From positions 496,001 through 560,000 of the forward strand of contig NZ_FXAF01000002.1 in NCBI RefSeq assembly GCF_900177415.1: a stretch of DNA of 64,000 nucleotides. The letters are read 5' to 3'. The notes beneath the pieces were generated by a model that was not told the origin of the DNA, ran no database searches, and saw nothing but the letters and a program-made list of their open reading frames with translations. A program made the translations under genes and the position numbers. The stretch's first letter is position 1, and every line of letters starts with the position of its first letter. Of the stretch, positions 35,755 through 43,057 are shown piece after piece. This DNA is from Xaviernesmea oryzae. GTDB taxonomy: Bacteria; Pseudomonadota; Alphaproteobacteria; Rhizobiales; Rhizobiaceae.

Positions 35755-37260
35755 GTGGATATCACGACGCAATCGCTCCCGCTCCGGGAAACGGCACCCC
35801 ATTTCGAACCGATCATTCGCCCCGGCCGCAACGTCTGGCGCAGCGCCGAGGCGGAAAGCCTGGCCTTCCTGATCGACGGCGAGGACTATTACCGCCGGCT
35901 GGACCGGGTGCTGCGGCAGGCGGAACGGTCGATCTTCATCGTCGGCTGGGATTTCAATCCCGATATCCGGCTGCGGCCCGCCGAACCGGACGGGGAAACG
36001 CTCGGTGCGCTTCTGCGCAGACTGATCGAGGAGAAACCCGCCCTGGAAATCCGGATACTGGTCTGGGGCATGGGGCCGGTCTATTCCGGCAAGAGCCTGA
36101 AGATGTTCGGAAAGATGGACTGGAGCGATCATCCGCGGATTCTCCTCCAGTTCGACTTCAAACACCCGCTGCGCGCCAGCCACCACCAGAAGATCGTCGT
36201 CGTGGACGACAGGACAGCCTTCCTGGGCGGCATCGACCTCACGGCCGAGCGCTGGGACGACCGTCGCCACGCCGCCGAAAACCCGTTGCGCCGCGGGCCG
36301 GACGGCACGCCTCACGGCCCTGTCCACGACATGCAGACGATCGTCACCGGCGATACGGCGAGACTTATCGGCGACGTCGCGCGGCGCCGCTGGCAGAAGG
36401 CCACGCGGGAGATCCTGAAGCCCCTGGATGCCGGCGGCGGAAAGCCGTGGCCGGAGGATCTCGAGCCCGCGCTTTCCCATTGCAGAACCGGCCTTGCGCT
36501 GACCGAGCCCTGGAAATGGAGGGGCCGCCGCGGGCATCGCGAGGCGATCCGCCTCACCCATGACGCGCTGAGATCGGCCAGTCGCCACCTCTATCTGGAA
36601 ACCCAGTACCTCGCCTCCTTCGGCGTGGGACGAACGCTCGCCCAGCGCCTCAGGAGGGCCGACGGACCGGAGATCGTCGTCGTCGTGACCCGGCAATCCC
36701 ACGGTTTCCTGGAGCGGCTGATGATGGGGCACAACCGCAACCGTCTGATTCGGCGCCTGAAGCGCGCCGATCGCCACGGCCGGCTGCGCGTCTTCTACGC
36801 CGTCGTGCCGGACGGCAAGGGCGGCGAGCAGGAGATCATCGTGCATTCCAAGCTCATCATCGTCGACGACCGCTTCGTCCGGGTCGGCTCGTCCAACCTC
36901 AACAACCGTTCGGAAGGGCTGGATACGGAATGCGACCTGGCCGTCGAAACCGACGAGGCGGCAGGCAGGCAGGCGATCGCCTCTCTGCGCGACGGGCTGC
37001 TTGCGGAACATCTCGACGCGGAACCCGAGGAGGTCGCACGGATCATCGCGGAAACCGGCTCCATGATCGCCGCGATCGACCGGCTGAACGTCAAGCCACG
37101 GGGGCTGAGAGCCTTCGACGTCGATCCGGAAAAGGGCGAGACCAGGTCGATGATCGGGACCTCCATCGTCGATCCGAAACAGCCGTTCTGGCCGATCCCC
37201 GAGATCAAGAGCGGCCTCCGGCGGTTCTTCGCCCGCCTGTCACATCACCGTCTGCTCTGA
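35755..37260 (+). CDS. Phospholipase D / cardiolipin synthase B-like protein
   Basis: 501 residues from a GTG start. Two HKD motifs: H144-Q-K146...D151 (HQKIVVVDDRTAFLGGIDL) and H364-S-K366...D371 (HSKLIIVDDR, then VGSSNLNNRSEGLD). Both half-sites are intact, so a PLD-type phosphatidyl transferase or hydrolase is likely. There is no clear membrane span, unlike ClsA. Neighbours are a YbhN-like flippase-fold protein and an EEP-family phosphatase, the same trio as E. coli clsB (ybhO), ybhN and ybhP. It overlaps the convergent ybhN-like gene by 21 bp. Confidence 0.88.
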   Translation: MDITTQSLPLRETAPHFEPIIRPGRNVWRSAEAESLAFLIDGEDYYRRLDRVLRQAERSIFIVGWDFNPDIRLRPAEPDGETLGALLRRLIEEKPALEIRILVWGMGPVYSGKSLKMFGKMDWSDHPRILLQFDFKHPLRASHHQKIVVVDDRTAFLGGIDLTAERWDDRRHAAENPLRRGPDGTPHGPVHDMQTIVTGDTARLIGDVARRRWQKATREILKPLDAGGGKPWPEDLEPALSHCRTGLALTEPWKWRGRRGHREAIRLTHDALRSASRHLYLETQYLASFGVGRTLAQRLRRADGPEIVVVVTRQSHGFLERLMMGHNRNRLIRRLKRADRHGRLRVFYAVVPDGKGGEQEIIVHSKLIIVDDRFVRVGSSNLNNRSEGLDTECDLAVETDEAAGRQAIASLRDGLLAEHLDAEPEEVARIIAETGSMIAAIDRLNVKPRGLRAFDVDPEKGETRSMIGTSIVDPKQPFWPIPEIKSGLRRFFARLSHHRLL

Positions 37261-38178
37261 AAACCGGCCGCCGCGGTGGCGATAGTAGGCCTCGGAGACC
37301 AGCAGGGTCGGCACGCCGATCATCAGCGGCACGAAATAATAGAGCACGCGGAAGGCGATCAGCGCGCCGATCGAGGCAGTCGAGGGCAGGATGGCGAGCA
37401 TGGTCGCCTCCAGGACGCCGATCCCGCCCGGCACATGGCTGATCAGCGCCGCGATATTGGCCGTCACGTAAGCGCTCGCGACTTCCAGATAGCCCGCATC
37501 GGTGAAGGTCGCGAGGAGTTGATGGATCGATGCCGCGACGCAGGCGAAATTGAGCGTGCCGAGAACGATCTGGCCGATGGCGAGGCCGGGCTTCGGAGGA
37601 TCGAACTGCCATGTGCGCAGACGGAGCGGCCGCCGGACGAAGGCGCAGAGCAGGAGATAGAGTGCCGGCATGGAAAGGCAGGCGAGCCCCAGGGCGGTCC
37701 TGACCGGGCTCTCCAGACCGAGGAGATCCGGCCCGCCCTCCTGCAGCAGCAGCGCCAGGCCGGCGAGCATCACAAGCCCGAGCCCGACGGTCACGCCACA
37801 GAAAATGATGATCTTGGCGACATCCTCCGCCGTCAGTCCCCAGCGCGAATAGAACCGATAGCGCACCGCGCCGCTGCTGAGGGCGGCAAGCCCCACATTG
37901 TGCCCGATCGAAAGCGCCGTGAACGAGGCGAGCGCCGTCCGGCGGTAGGCAAGGGGCTTGCCGGCATAGCGCACGGCGAGAGTATCGAAGCCGGTAAGGC
38001 AGAGATAGGAGAGAATGACGAACAGGAAGGCCGAGGCCAGCCGGAAGCCGGCGATCGATTGCACGGACTCCTCAATCTCGTCCAGCGTATAGCGGCCAAG
38101 GCTGCGATAGACGAGAAAGATTGCCAGGCAGATCGCCCCGCCTATGAGGAATTTCAGCAGATGGCGTCTGGCGATCAT
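37240..38178 (-). CDS. YbhN / LPG-synthase-type transmembrane protein (UPF0104-like)
   Basis: 312 residues with about eight membrane helices. SIGHNVGLAALSSGAVRYRFYS and ISHVPGGIGVLEATML (split here) are conserved in the flippase half of MprF and in YbhN. The soluble transferase domain of MprF is absent, so this is the lipid-translocating type. GGAGG precedes the ATG at 38178. Divergent from the EEP gene with an EcfG promoter (N17, CGTT) in the gap. Confidence 0.87.
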   Translation of the reverse strand: MIARRHLLKFLIGGAICLAIFLVYRSLGRYTLDEIEESVQSIAGFRLASAFLFVILSYLCLTGFDTLAVRYAGKPLAYRRTALASFTALSIGHNVGLAALSSGAVRYRFYSRWGLTAEDVAKIIIFCGVTVGLGLVMLAGLALLLQEGGPDLLGLESPVRTALGLACLSMPALYLLLCAFVRRPLRLRTWQFDPPKPGLAIGQIVLGTLNFACVAASIHQLLATFTDAGYLEVASAYVTANIAALISHVPGGIGVLEATMLAILPSTASIGALIAFRVLYYFVPLMIGVPTLLVSEAYYRHRGGRFSEQTVM

Positions 38179-38209
38179 GATCCTCCCCGCGGGCTGTTGT
38201 CTGATATCG

Positions 38210-38235
38210 GGAACGAAAACGCGGGCAAGTGTGTT
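38210..38235 (+). promoter_or_regulatory. Variant EcfG-like promoter of the EEP gene
   Basis: GGAAC (38210-38214), 17 bp, TGTT (38232-38235), 9 bp before the ATG at 38245. It overlaps the opposite-strand promoter almost completely. Confidence 0.35.
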
Positions 38236-38237
38236 CC
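38212..38237 (-). promoter_or_regulatory. EcfG-type promoter of the YbhN-like gene
   Basis: Minus strand GGAAC (38237-38233), 17 bp, CGTT (38215-38212), 34 bp before the ATG at 38178. Confidence 0.6.
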
Positions 38238-38244
38238 CAGCGCT

Positions 38245-38997
38245 ATGGATGACCCGACTGTTCCCGCCCCTTCCCGCAGGCATCGCCTGAAAATCCTGAG
38301 TTACAACGTCCACAGCTGCATCGGCACCGACGGCAGGCTCGATCCCGCACGGGTGGCGGAGGTCATTGCCGCCCTCGAACCCGACATCATCGGGTTGCAG
38401 GAACTGGATGTCGGCCGAAACCGCACCGGCGGCGTGGACCAGGCCCATATCATCGCGTCCCTGCTGCGGATGGAATACCACTTCCATGCGGCTCTCAGCG
38501 TGGCGGAGGAACGCTATGGCGATGCCATTCTGACGGCCCTGCCGGCAAGGATGGTGAAGGGCGCGGGCCTGCCCTCGCGCGGCGAGCCGCGCGGCGCCGT
38601 ATGGGTGGAGATCGAAGTCGGCCGGCACCGCCTGCAGGTCTTCAACACGCATCTCGGCCTGCGCGGCCGGGACCGGCTCGGCCAGATGGCGGCGCTTCTC
38701 GGCCCTTCCTGGCTCGGCAGTCCCGCTTGCCACGGCAAGCCTCAAGTCCTGATCGGCGATTTCAACGCCATCCCGTCGACGGTGACGTATAAGGGCATCA
38801 CCCGCCAGATGATCGACGTTCAGCTCCGCCCGCGCGCAAAGCCGAAACCCACCTTCCCCTCCCGCTATCCCCTTCTGAGGATCGATCACGTCTTCGTCTC
38901 GCGGGAAATCTCACCCCTCGGCGCCGAGGTCGTCTCGACGCCGCTGGCGCGGCGCGCGTCCGATCACCTACCGCTGCTCGCAACGGTCGAACTCTGA
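38245..38997 (+). CDS. Endonuclease/exonuclease/phosphatase (EEP) family protein, YbhP-like
   Basis: 250 residues: LSYNVHSCIG (metal Asn), GLQELDVGRN (metal Glu), FNTHLGLRGRDRL, IGDFNAIPS (catalytic Asp/Asn), RIDHVFVS and ASDHLPL (catalytic His). All EEP active-site residues are present. No signal peptide. Divergent from the YbhN-like gene and near the PLD gene, matching E. coli ybhPON gene content; substrate may be a phospholipid head group, by context only. Confidence 0.88.
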   Translation: MDDPTVPAPSRRHRLKILSYNVHSCIGTDGRLDPARVAEVIAALEPDIIGLQELDVGRNRTGGVDQAHIIASLLRMEYHFHAALSVAEERYGDAILTALPARMVKGAGLPSRGEPRGAVWVEIEVGRHRLQVFNTHLGLRGRDRLGQMAALLGPSWLGSPACHGKPQVLIGDFNAIPSTVTYKGITRQMIDVQLRPRAKPKPTFPSRYPLLRIDHVFVSREISPLGAEVVSTPLARRASDHLPLLATVEL

Positions 38998-39000
38998 TCC

Positions 39001-39681
39001 TCAATGGAGCATGCGGGCGAGCCGGCGGGCCTCCTTCAGAAGCCGCACCACATCCTGATCCGTGGTCTCGGTGAAATCGCCGTAATGCAGGCTGACCGCC
39101 TCCAGCCGCTCCGGCGCCGAAAGGCAGACGATATCGTCGACCTCCTCCCGCAACTCTTCCAGGAGATCGCGGGGCGCCACGGGAACCGCAAGCCGGATCG
39201 AGCCGACGGCCATTTCCTTCAAGGCATGGATGCCGGCGCGGATCGAACCGCCGTTGGCGATGCCGTCGTCTACGAGAATGACGTCGCGGCCGGCGTGATC
39301 ATGATCCTCCGGCTGGTCCTCGCCGAAATACATCCGGTGGCGGCGCTCGATCTCGGCGAGCTGATGCTCGCGTTCGGCCGCGAGGTAGCCGGGCGGGATG
39401 TGGAATTGGCGGGCCGCCGCCTCGTTGACGATCACATGCGGCTCCTTGCCGTCGACGACAGCGCCGATGCCGTATTCCGGATGACCCGGCGCGCCGATCT
39501 TGCGCACGATCAGGAGATCGAGCGGCGCGCCGAGCCGTTGCGCCACCTCGAAGGCGACGGGGACGCCGCCGCGGGGAAGCGCCACGACGACGGGGTCCTT
39601 CAGCGGCGCGGCCTGCATGGCTTCCGCAAGCTGCCTGCCGGCATCTTCGCGATCGGAAAAAACAGGGCCTGAAGCGAACAT
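39001..39681 (-). CDS. Phosphoribosyltransferase-family protein
   Basis: 226 residues from the ATG at 39681 (GGAGG, 6-bp spacing). PRPP-binding loop VILVDDGIANGGSI with the acidic pair, and VALPRGGVPVAFEVA plus DLLIVRKIGAPGHPE as in a stress-linked PRTase-fold group often fused or adjacent to hydrolases in other bacteria. Substrate unknown. EcfG promoter (N17, GGTT) about 95 bp upstream. Convergent with the EEP gene, 3 bp apart. Confidence 0.85.
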   Translation of the reverse strand: MFASGPVFSDREDAGRQLAEAMQAAPLKDPVVVALPRGGVPVAFEVAQRLGAPLDLLIVRKIGAPGHPEYGIGAVVDGKEPHVIVNEAAARQFHIPPGYLAAEREHQLAEIERRHRMYFGEDQPEDHDHAGRDVILVDDGIANGGSIRAGIHALKEMAVGSIRLAVPVAPRDLLEELREEVDDIVCLSAPERLEAVSLHYGDFTETTDQDVVRLLKEARRLARMLH

Positions 39682-39776
39682 GTCATCCTCCCCGGAACAT
39701 GGCGGCGCAACCACGGGGCCGCGCCTTTCGTTTCACCCAGCCCTGAAGGGATCATACCATCAGGGGCATATCCGAC

Positions 39777-39802
39777 AACCTTGAGGATGCAGGTTCGGTT
39801 CC
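39777..39802 (-). promoter_or_regulatory. EcfG-type promoter of the phosphoribosyltransferase-like gene
   Basis: Minus strand GGAAC (39802-39798), 17 bp, GGTT (39780-39777). The leader would be about 90 nt. Confidence 0.5.
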
Positions 39803-39814
39803 CTGCACCGACCG

Positions 39815-40057
39815 TTACGTGCCGCTGCCCTTGCGGTGTTCGCTCTCCTGGTTGCGGCCGCGGACGATGGACGGATCGTCGTTCATGGAGCGATCCGCGG
39901 CGCGCATGTCCAGATCGTCGCCGCGCCGGAAGGCTTCGCGGGCCGCCTCGCTGCGATGGAGATCGGCGCTTGCGTCGAAATCCCTGCCCGCATTGGCGGT
40001 GTTCTCCCGCTTCTCGATGATGTTGCGCTGCTGCTGATGGGTCTTCTTGCCCTGCAT
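39815..40057 (-). CDS. Small hydrophilic protein, 80 aa
   Basis: ATG after AAGGAGAAACGATC. Begins MQGKKTHQQQRNIIEKREN; very polar, rich in Arg, Asp, Asn and Gln; mostly disordered. Last of three same-strand small genes (40596, 40279, 40057 starts). No family recognised. Confidence 0.65.
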   Translation of the reverse strand: MQGKKTHQQQRNIIEKRENTANAGRDFDASADLHRSEAAREAFRRGDDLDMRAADRSMNDDPSIVRGRNQESEHRKGSGT

Positions 40058-40078
40058 GATCGTTTCTCCTTGAGCCGG

Positions 40079-40279
40079 TTACTTGTTGGCACGGCCGCGC
40101 TGGTTGGGATTGACACCGCCGAAACGGGTCGCATCGTTGGCGACATCGCCTTCTTCGGTGTTCTCGCCGGCGATTTCCTCGTTGCCGGTGGCGCGGTTCA
40201 ACCCTTTGGACTGGCCGATGCCGGGATCGTTTTTCAGATCGGCATCGCTCGGCTCTTTCGGCTTGAAATGTTTGGACAT
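40079..40279 (-). CDS. Small hydrophilic disordered protein, 66 aa
   Basis: ATG at 40279 has GGAGG before it. Starts MSKHFKPKEPSDADLKNDPG; rich in Asn, Gly, Glu and Asp, without hydrophobic stretches. Lies 21 bp before the next small gene. Hydrophilin-like composition; function unknown. Confidence 0.65.
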   Translation of the reverse strand: MSKHFKPKEPSDADLKNDPGIGQSKGLNRATGNEEIAGENTEEGDVANDATRFGGVNPNQRGRANK

Positions 40280-40326
40280 GACCGTCCTCCTTTCATGCGC
40301 TCGGCCGCGGCCGGGAGCCGCAGGCC

Positions 40327-40596
40327 TCAGTGCTTCGTGCGGGACACGAATTTGTTGAAGCGGCTGGTTTTTCCCGCCTCCGTCTCGTCCTGGTAGAGGA
40401 AGGAAAGCTTGTTCTCGTCGAAGATCGCGAAGAAATCGTCCCATCCGATCTCTTCGAGCGCCTCTTCCGGCTTGCCGAAATCGACCCGCAGGATGCCTCC
40501 CTCGCGGGCGCCTTTGACGCGGGCCGGATGGCCTCCGCGCTCCTCGATCCACTGCCGGATTTCGTTGTGATTCGTCGTTTCAACGGCCTTGCTCAT
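40327..40596 (-). CDS. Small conserved-type protein, 89 aa
   Basis: Compact soluble protein: NEIRQWIEERGGHPARVKG, then GGILRVDFGKPEEALEEIGW and FFAIFDENKLSFLYQDE. Looks folded, alpha/beta. I recall close relatives in rhizobia wrongly labelled as glucan branching enzymes; nothing here supports that activity. EcfG promoter about 32 bp upstream; first of a three-gene set of small proteins. Confidence 0.7.
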   Translation of the reverse strand: MSKAVETTNHNEIRQWIEERGGHPARVKGAREGGILRVDFGKPEEALEEIGWDDFFAIFDENKLSFLYQDETEAGKTSRFNKFVSRTKH

Positions 40597-40627
40597 GGCA
40601 TCGGTTCTCCCTGTTGTCCGATTGCAG

Positions 40628-40652
40628 AACCGGCGCCATGGACGATTGTTCC
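40628..40652 (-). promoter_or_regulatory. EcfG-type promoter of the three small genes
   Basis: Minus strand GGAAC (40652-40648), 16 bp, GGTT (40631-40628), 32 bp before the ATG at 40596. Confidence 0.65.
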
Positions 40653-40683
40653 GTTCGCGAGGCAGGCAATCGGAAGGGTAAGC

Positions 40684-40708
40684 GGAACAAAACTCACGAC
40701 TGTGTGTT
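40684..40708 (+). promoter_or_regulatory. Variant EcfG-like promoter of the candidate sRNA
   Basis: GGAAC (40684-40688), 16 bp, TGTT (40705-40708), placed 6-8 bp before the predicted RNA start and 90 bp before a terminator. Confidence 0.5.
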
Positions 40709-40714
40709 CACGCC

Positions 40715-40801
40715 GTGTCGGACGCCGAACCTCCACGCGGCCGACAGCGTCATAAGTACCCCTCCCCAACTGACGCTTCCCTTCACGGGAAGCGTCTTTT
40801 T
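40715..40801 (+). ncRNA. Candidate trans-acting sRNA with anti-Shine-Dalgarno loops
   Basis: About 87 nt between a variant EcfG promoter and an intrinsic terminator, in a gap with no convincing gene on this strand. Predicted 5' hairpin: TGTCGG (40716-40721) with CCGACA (40741-40746), inner CGC/GCG pairs and a loop CGAACCUCCAC that exposes ACCUCC. A single-stranded linker contains CCCCUCCCC, then the terminator stem. Both C-rich segments can pair with GGAGG ribosome sites. This layout recalls anti-SD sRNAs of alpha-proteobacteria, including the EcfG-controlled GsrN of Caulobacter. Ends are estimated. Confidence 0.6.
40772..40801 (+). terminator. Strong intrinsic terminator of the candidate sRNA
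   Basis: 10-bp perfect stem GACGCTTCCC (40772-40781) / GGGAAGCGTC (40787-40796), 5-nt loop, then TTTTT. The T-run lies only on the plus strand, so it does not serve the flanking minus-strand genes. Confidence 0.85.
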
Positions 40802-40824
40802 CCCCGTATGGACGCAATTGACCT

Positions 40825-41388
40825 TCAGCGTCTCGTCAGCGCGACCACGTAGCGGGCCGGCTCCCGGCCCGGATTGAAGAAGACGCAATCGGCCGGCGGG
40901 CCGAGCAGAAGGCAGTCGCCCTCCGTCAGGTGATGCAGGATCGGGCCCTCCTGGAAATCGAGCCGGCCCGAGAGCACCCAGATCTGCTGATGCTGGAAGG
41001 CGAAGGCCGAGGCCGGATAGGGCACGCGCACGCCGGGCGGCAACGAGACCTCCAGAAGCTCCAGCAAGGCGTTCGGCGGCGATACGGCACGTCGGGTATA
41101 GCCGGTTTCCGGATCGGTCCAGACCGGCTGTTCCGCATGGGGGGCGACGCGCTGCTCAGCCCGCTCCGCCAGCGCCAGGAGCACCGACAGCGGCAGGCCG
41201 AAGGCGCCGGAAAGACGGCCGAGCACGGTCGCGGTCGGGCTCGCCTCGCCGCGCTCGATCTTGCTGATCATCGCCTTCGAGACGCCGGAACGTTCCGCAA
41301 GCTCGGCCAGCGACCAGCCGCGCGCCTCCCGCTCGACCTTCAGCCGCATGGCGATCGCCTGGACCGGGTCCTTCTCCGCCTGCTGCAA
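40825..41388 (-). CDS. XRE-family regulator with C-terminal cupin domain
   Basis: About 187 residues from a TTG at 41388 (GAAAGG, 8-bp spacing); the alternative ATG at 41349 removes 13 residues. Helix-turn-helix WSLAELAERSGVSKAMISKIERGEASPT near the N-terminus and a cupin (about 95-187, VRVPYPASAFAFQHQQIWVLSG) likely to sense a small molecule. Divergent from the flavin monooxygenase gene across 90 bp, which it probably controls. Confidence 0.85.
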   Translation of the reverse strand: MQQAEKDPVQAIAMRLKVEREARGWSLAELAERSGVSKAMISKIERGEASPTATVLGRLSGAFGLPLSVLLALAERAEQRVAPHAEQPVWTDPETGYTRRAVSPPNALLELLEVSLPPGVRVPYPASAFAFQHQQIWVLSGRLDFQEGPILHHLTEGDCLLLGPPADCVFFNPGREPARYVVALTRR

Positions 41389-41478
41389 GATGCTTGCCTT
41401 TCGCCGATCGTCTTCTATAGTGGACAAAAGAATCCTATAAGAGACGAGCGCGGTTCGCAACGAAAAACAGGGAAGAGC

Positions 41479-42840
41479 ATGGCGCGCGAAATCTGGTTCA
41501 ACGCTTTCGACATGAACTGCGTCGGGCATATCCAGCAGGGGCTCTGGACGCATCCGCGCGACCAATCGCATCGTTATGCCGAGCTGCGCTACTGGACGGA
41601 TTATGCGAAGAGGCTGGAGGCCGGCCTGTTCGACGGCATCTTCCTCGCCGATGTCGTCGGCATCAACGACGTTTATGGCGGCGGCAACGCGGCGGCACTC
41701 AGAGGCGCGGTGCAGGTTCCCGTCAACGATCCCATGATGCTGGTGCCCGCCATGGCGGCGGTGACCGAGCACCTCTCCTTCGGCATCACCGCAAACCTCA
41801 CCTACGAGCCGCCCTTCCTCTTCGCGCGGCGCATGTCGACGCTCGATCATCTGACCAACGGCCGGATCGGCTGGAACATCGTCACCGGCTATCTCGACAG
41901 CGCCGCCAAGGCGATCGGCCTCGACACGCAAGCCGCCCATGACGACCGCTACGATCTGGCGGACGAGTACATGGAAGTCATGTACCGGCTATGGGAGGGG
42001 AGCTGGGAGGACGATGCGACCGTCTTCGAGCGGGAAAAGCGGATCTATGCCGATCCCTCAAAGGTCCATAAGATCCGGCATCACGGCAGGCAGTACCGGA
42101 TCGACACCGTCCATCTCTGCGAACCGTCGCCGCAGCGCACGCCCGTCCTCTATCAGGCCGGCTCATCGACCCGCGGCCGGCAATTCGCCGCGACCCATGC
42201 GGAATGCGTCTTCGTCAACGGCCAGAAGATCGAGGGCGTGAAGGGCATCGTCGACGATATCCGCGCCCGTGCCGGGGAATACGGCCGGCGGGCGGACGAT
42301 GTGAAGGTCTTCGTCGGCGCGACGATCGTCACCGGCCGCACGGAGAAAGAGGCGCGCGAAAAATTCGAGGATTACCGCGCCCATGCGAGCGCGGAAGGTG
42401 CGCTCGTCCATGCCGCCGCCTCCCTCGGCATCGATTTTGCGAAATACGATCTCGACGAACCGATCGAGACCGGCAGGAGCGCGGCGATCGTCTCCAATGT
42501 CGAAGCGATGACCCGCACCGCCGGGCCGCAATGGACGAAGCGCAAGCTGCTCGAACAGATGGTGCTCGGCAGCCGCCAGGCGCCGATGGTAGGCTCCGCC
42601 GAACAGATCGCCGACAGGCTCGTCACGTGGATGGACGAGGCCGGCGTCGACGGCTTCAACCTGTCGCGCACCGTCGTGCCGGAATGTTTCGACGACATCA
42701 TTGAACTGGTGATCCCGATTTTGCAGGAGCGCGGCCTCTACAAGACGGATTACCGTGAAGGCACTTTCCGCGAAAAGCTCTTCGGCTCCCCGCGCCTGCC
42801 GGACCGGCACGTCGCCGCTGGATATCGGGCTGCGGGATGA
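41479..42840 (+). CDS. FMN-dependent monooxygenase, NtaA/SnaA/DszA (LLM) family
   Basis: 453 residues in the bacterial-luciferase fold: FNAFDMNCVGHIQQGLW, LFDGIFLADVVG, NGRIGWNIVTGY and VLYQAGSSTRGRQFAA are hallmarks of NtaA/SnaA/DszA enzymes. They use reduced FMN from a partner reductase to oxidise sulfur, nitrogen or aromatic compounds. No reductase gene is adjacent. It is divergent from an XRE-cupin regulator and followed, across a RIME pair, by an MFS permease that may carry the substrate. Confidence 0.92.
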   Translation: MAREIWFNAFDMNCVGHIQQGLWTHPRDQSHRYAELRYWTDYAKRLEAGLFDGIFLADVVGINDVYGGGNAAALRGAVQVPVNDPMMLVPAMAAVTEHLSFGITANLTYEPPFLFARRMSTLDHLTNGRIGWNIVTGYLDSAAKAIGLDTQAAHDDRYDLADEYMEVMYRLWEGSWEDDATVFEREKRIYADPSKVHKIRHHGRQYRIDTVHLCEPSPQRTPVLYQAGSSTRGRQFAATHAECVFVNGQKIEGVKGIVDDIRARAGEYGRRADDVKVFVGATIVTGRTEKEAREKFEDYRAHASAEGALVHAAASLGIDFAKYDLDEPIETGRSAAIVSNVEAMTRTAGPQWTKRKLLEQMVLGSRQAPMVGSAEQIADRLVTWMDEAGVDGFNLSRTVVPECFDDIIELVIPILQERGLYKTDYREGTFREKLFGSPRLPDRHVAAGYRAAG

Positions 42841-42867
42841 ACAACATACACGGCGCTTTGCTTGGAA

Positions 42868-43051
42868 CCCCCCTCTGCCCTGCCGGGCATCTCCCCCACG
42901 AGGGGGGAGATCGGATAGTAGCGGGCTCTCGCTCCCAACCCAGGTTTGAGATCGCCGGAGCCAGGTTCAACACCGCTAATGATTTGGGAAGCCGGTACTT
43001 CTTGCCGATCTCCCCCCTTGTGGGGGAGATGCCCGGCAGGGCAGAGGGGGG
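42868..43051. repeat. RIME-like inverted pair upstream of the MFS gene
   Basis: Arms 42868-42914 and 43005-43051 are complementary over 47 bp with one or two mismatches (CCCCCTCTGCCCTGCCGGGC at the outer edges) around a 90-bp core. The right arm ends 6 bp before the MFS ATG. Same family as the element in the CtaG-like gene but with arms facing the opposite way. Confidence 0.85.
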
Positions 43052-43057
43052 TGAAGG

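Noticed and set aside
37270..38997. Single 573-codon plus-strand protein covering the EEP gene
   Set aside because: The first 320 codons are antisense to the YbhN-like gene. The EEP domain has its own ATG at 38245.
40614..40877. 87-codon plus-strand ORF over the candidate sRNA
   Set aside because: Runs through a strong terminator and into the antisense of the XRE gene; no ribosome site and atypical composition.
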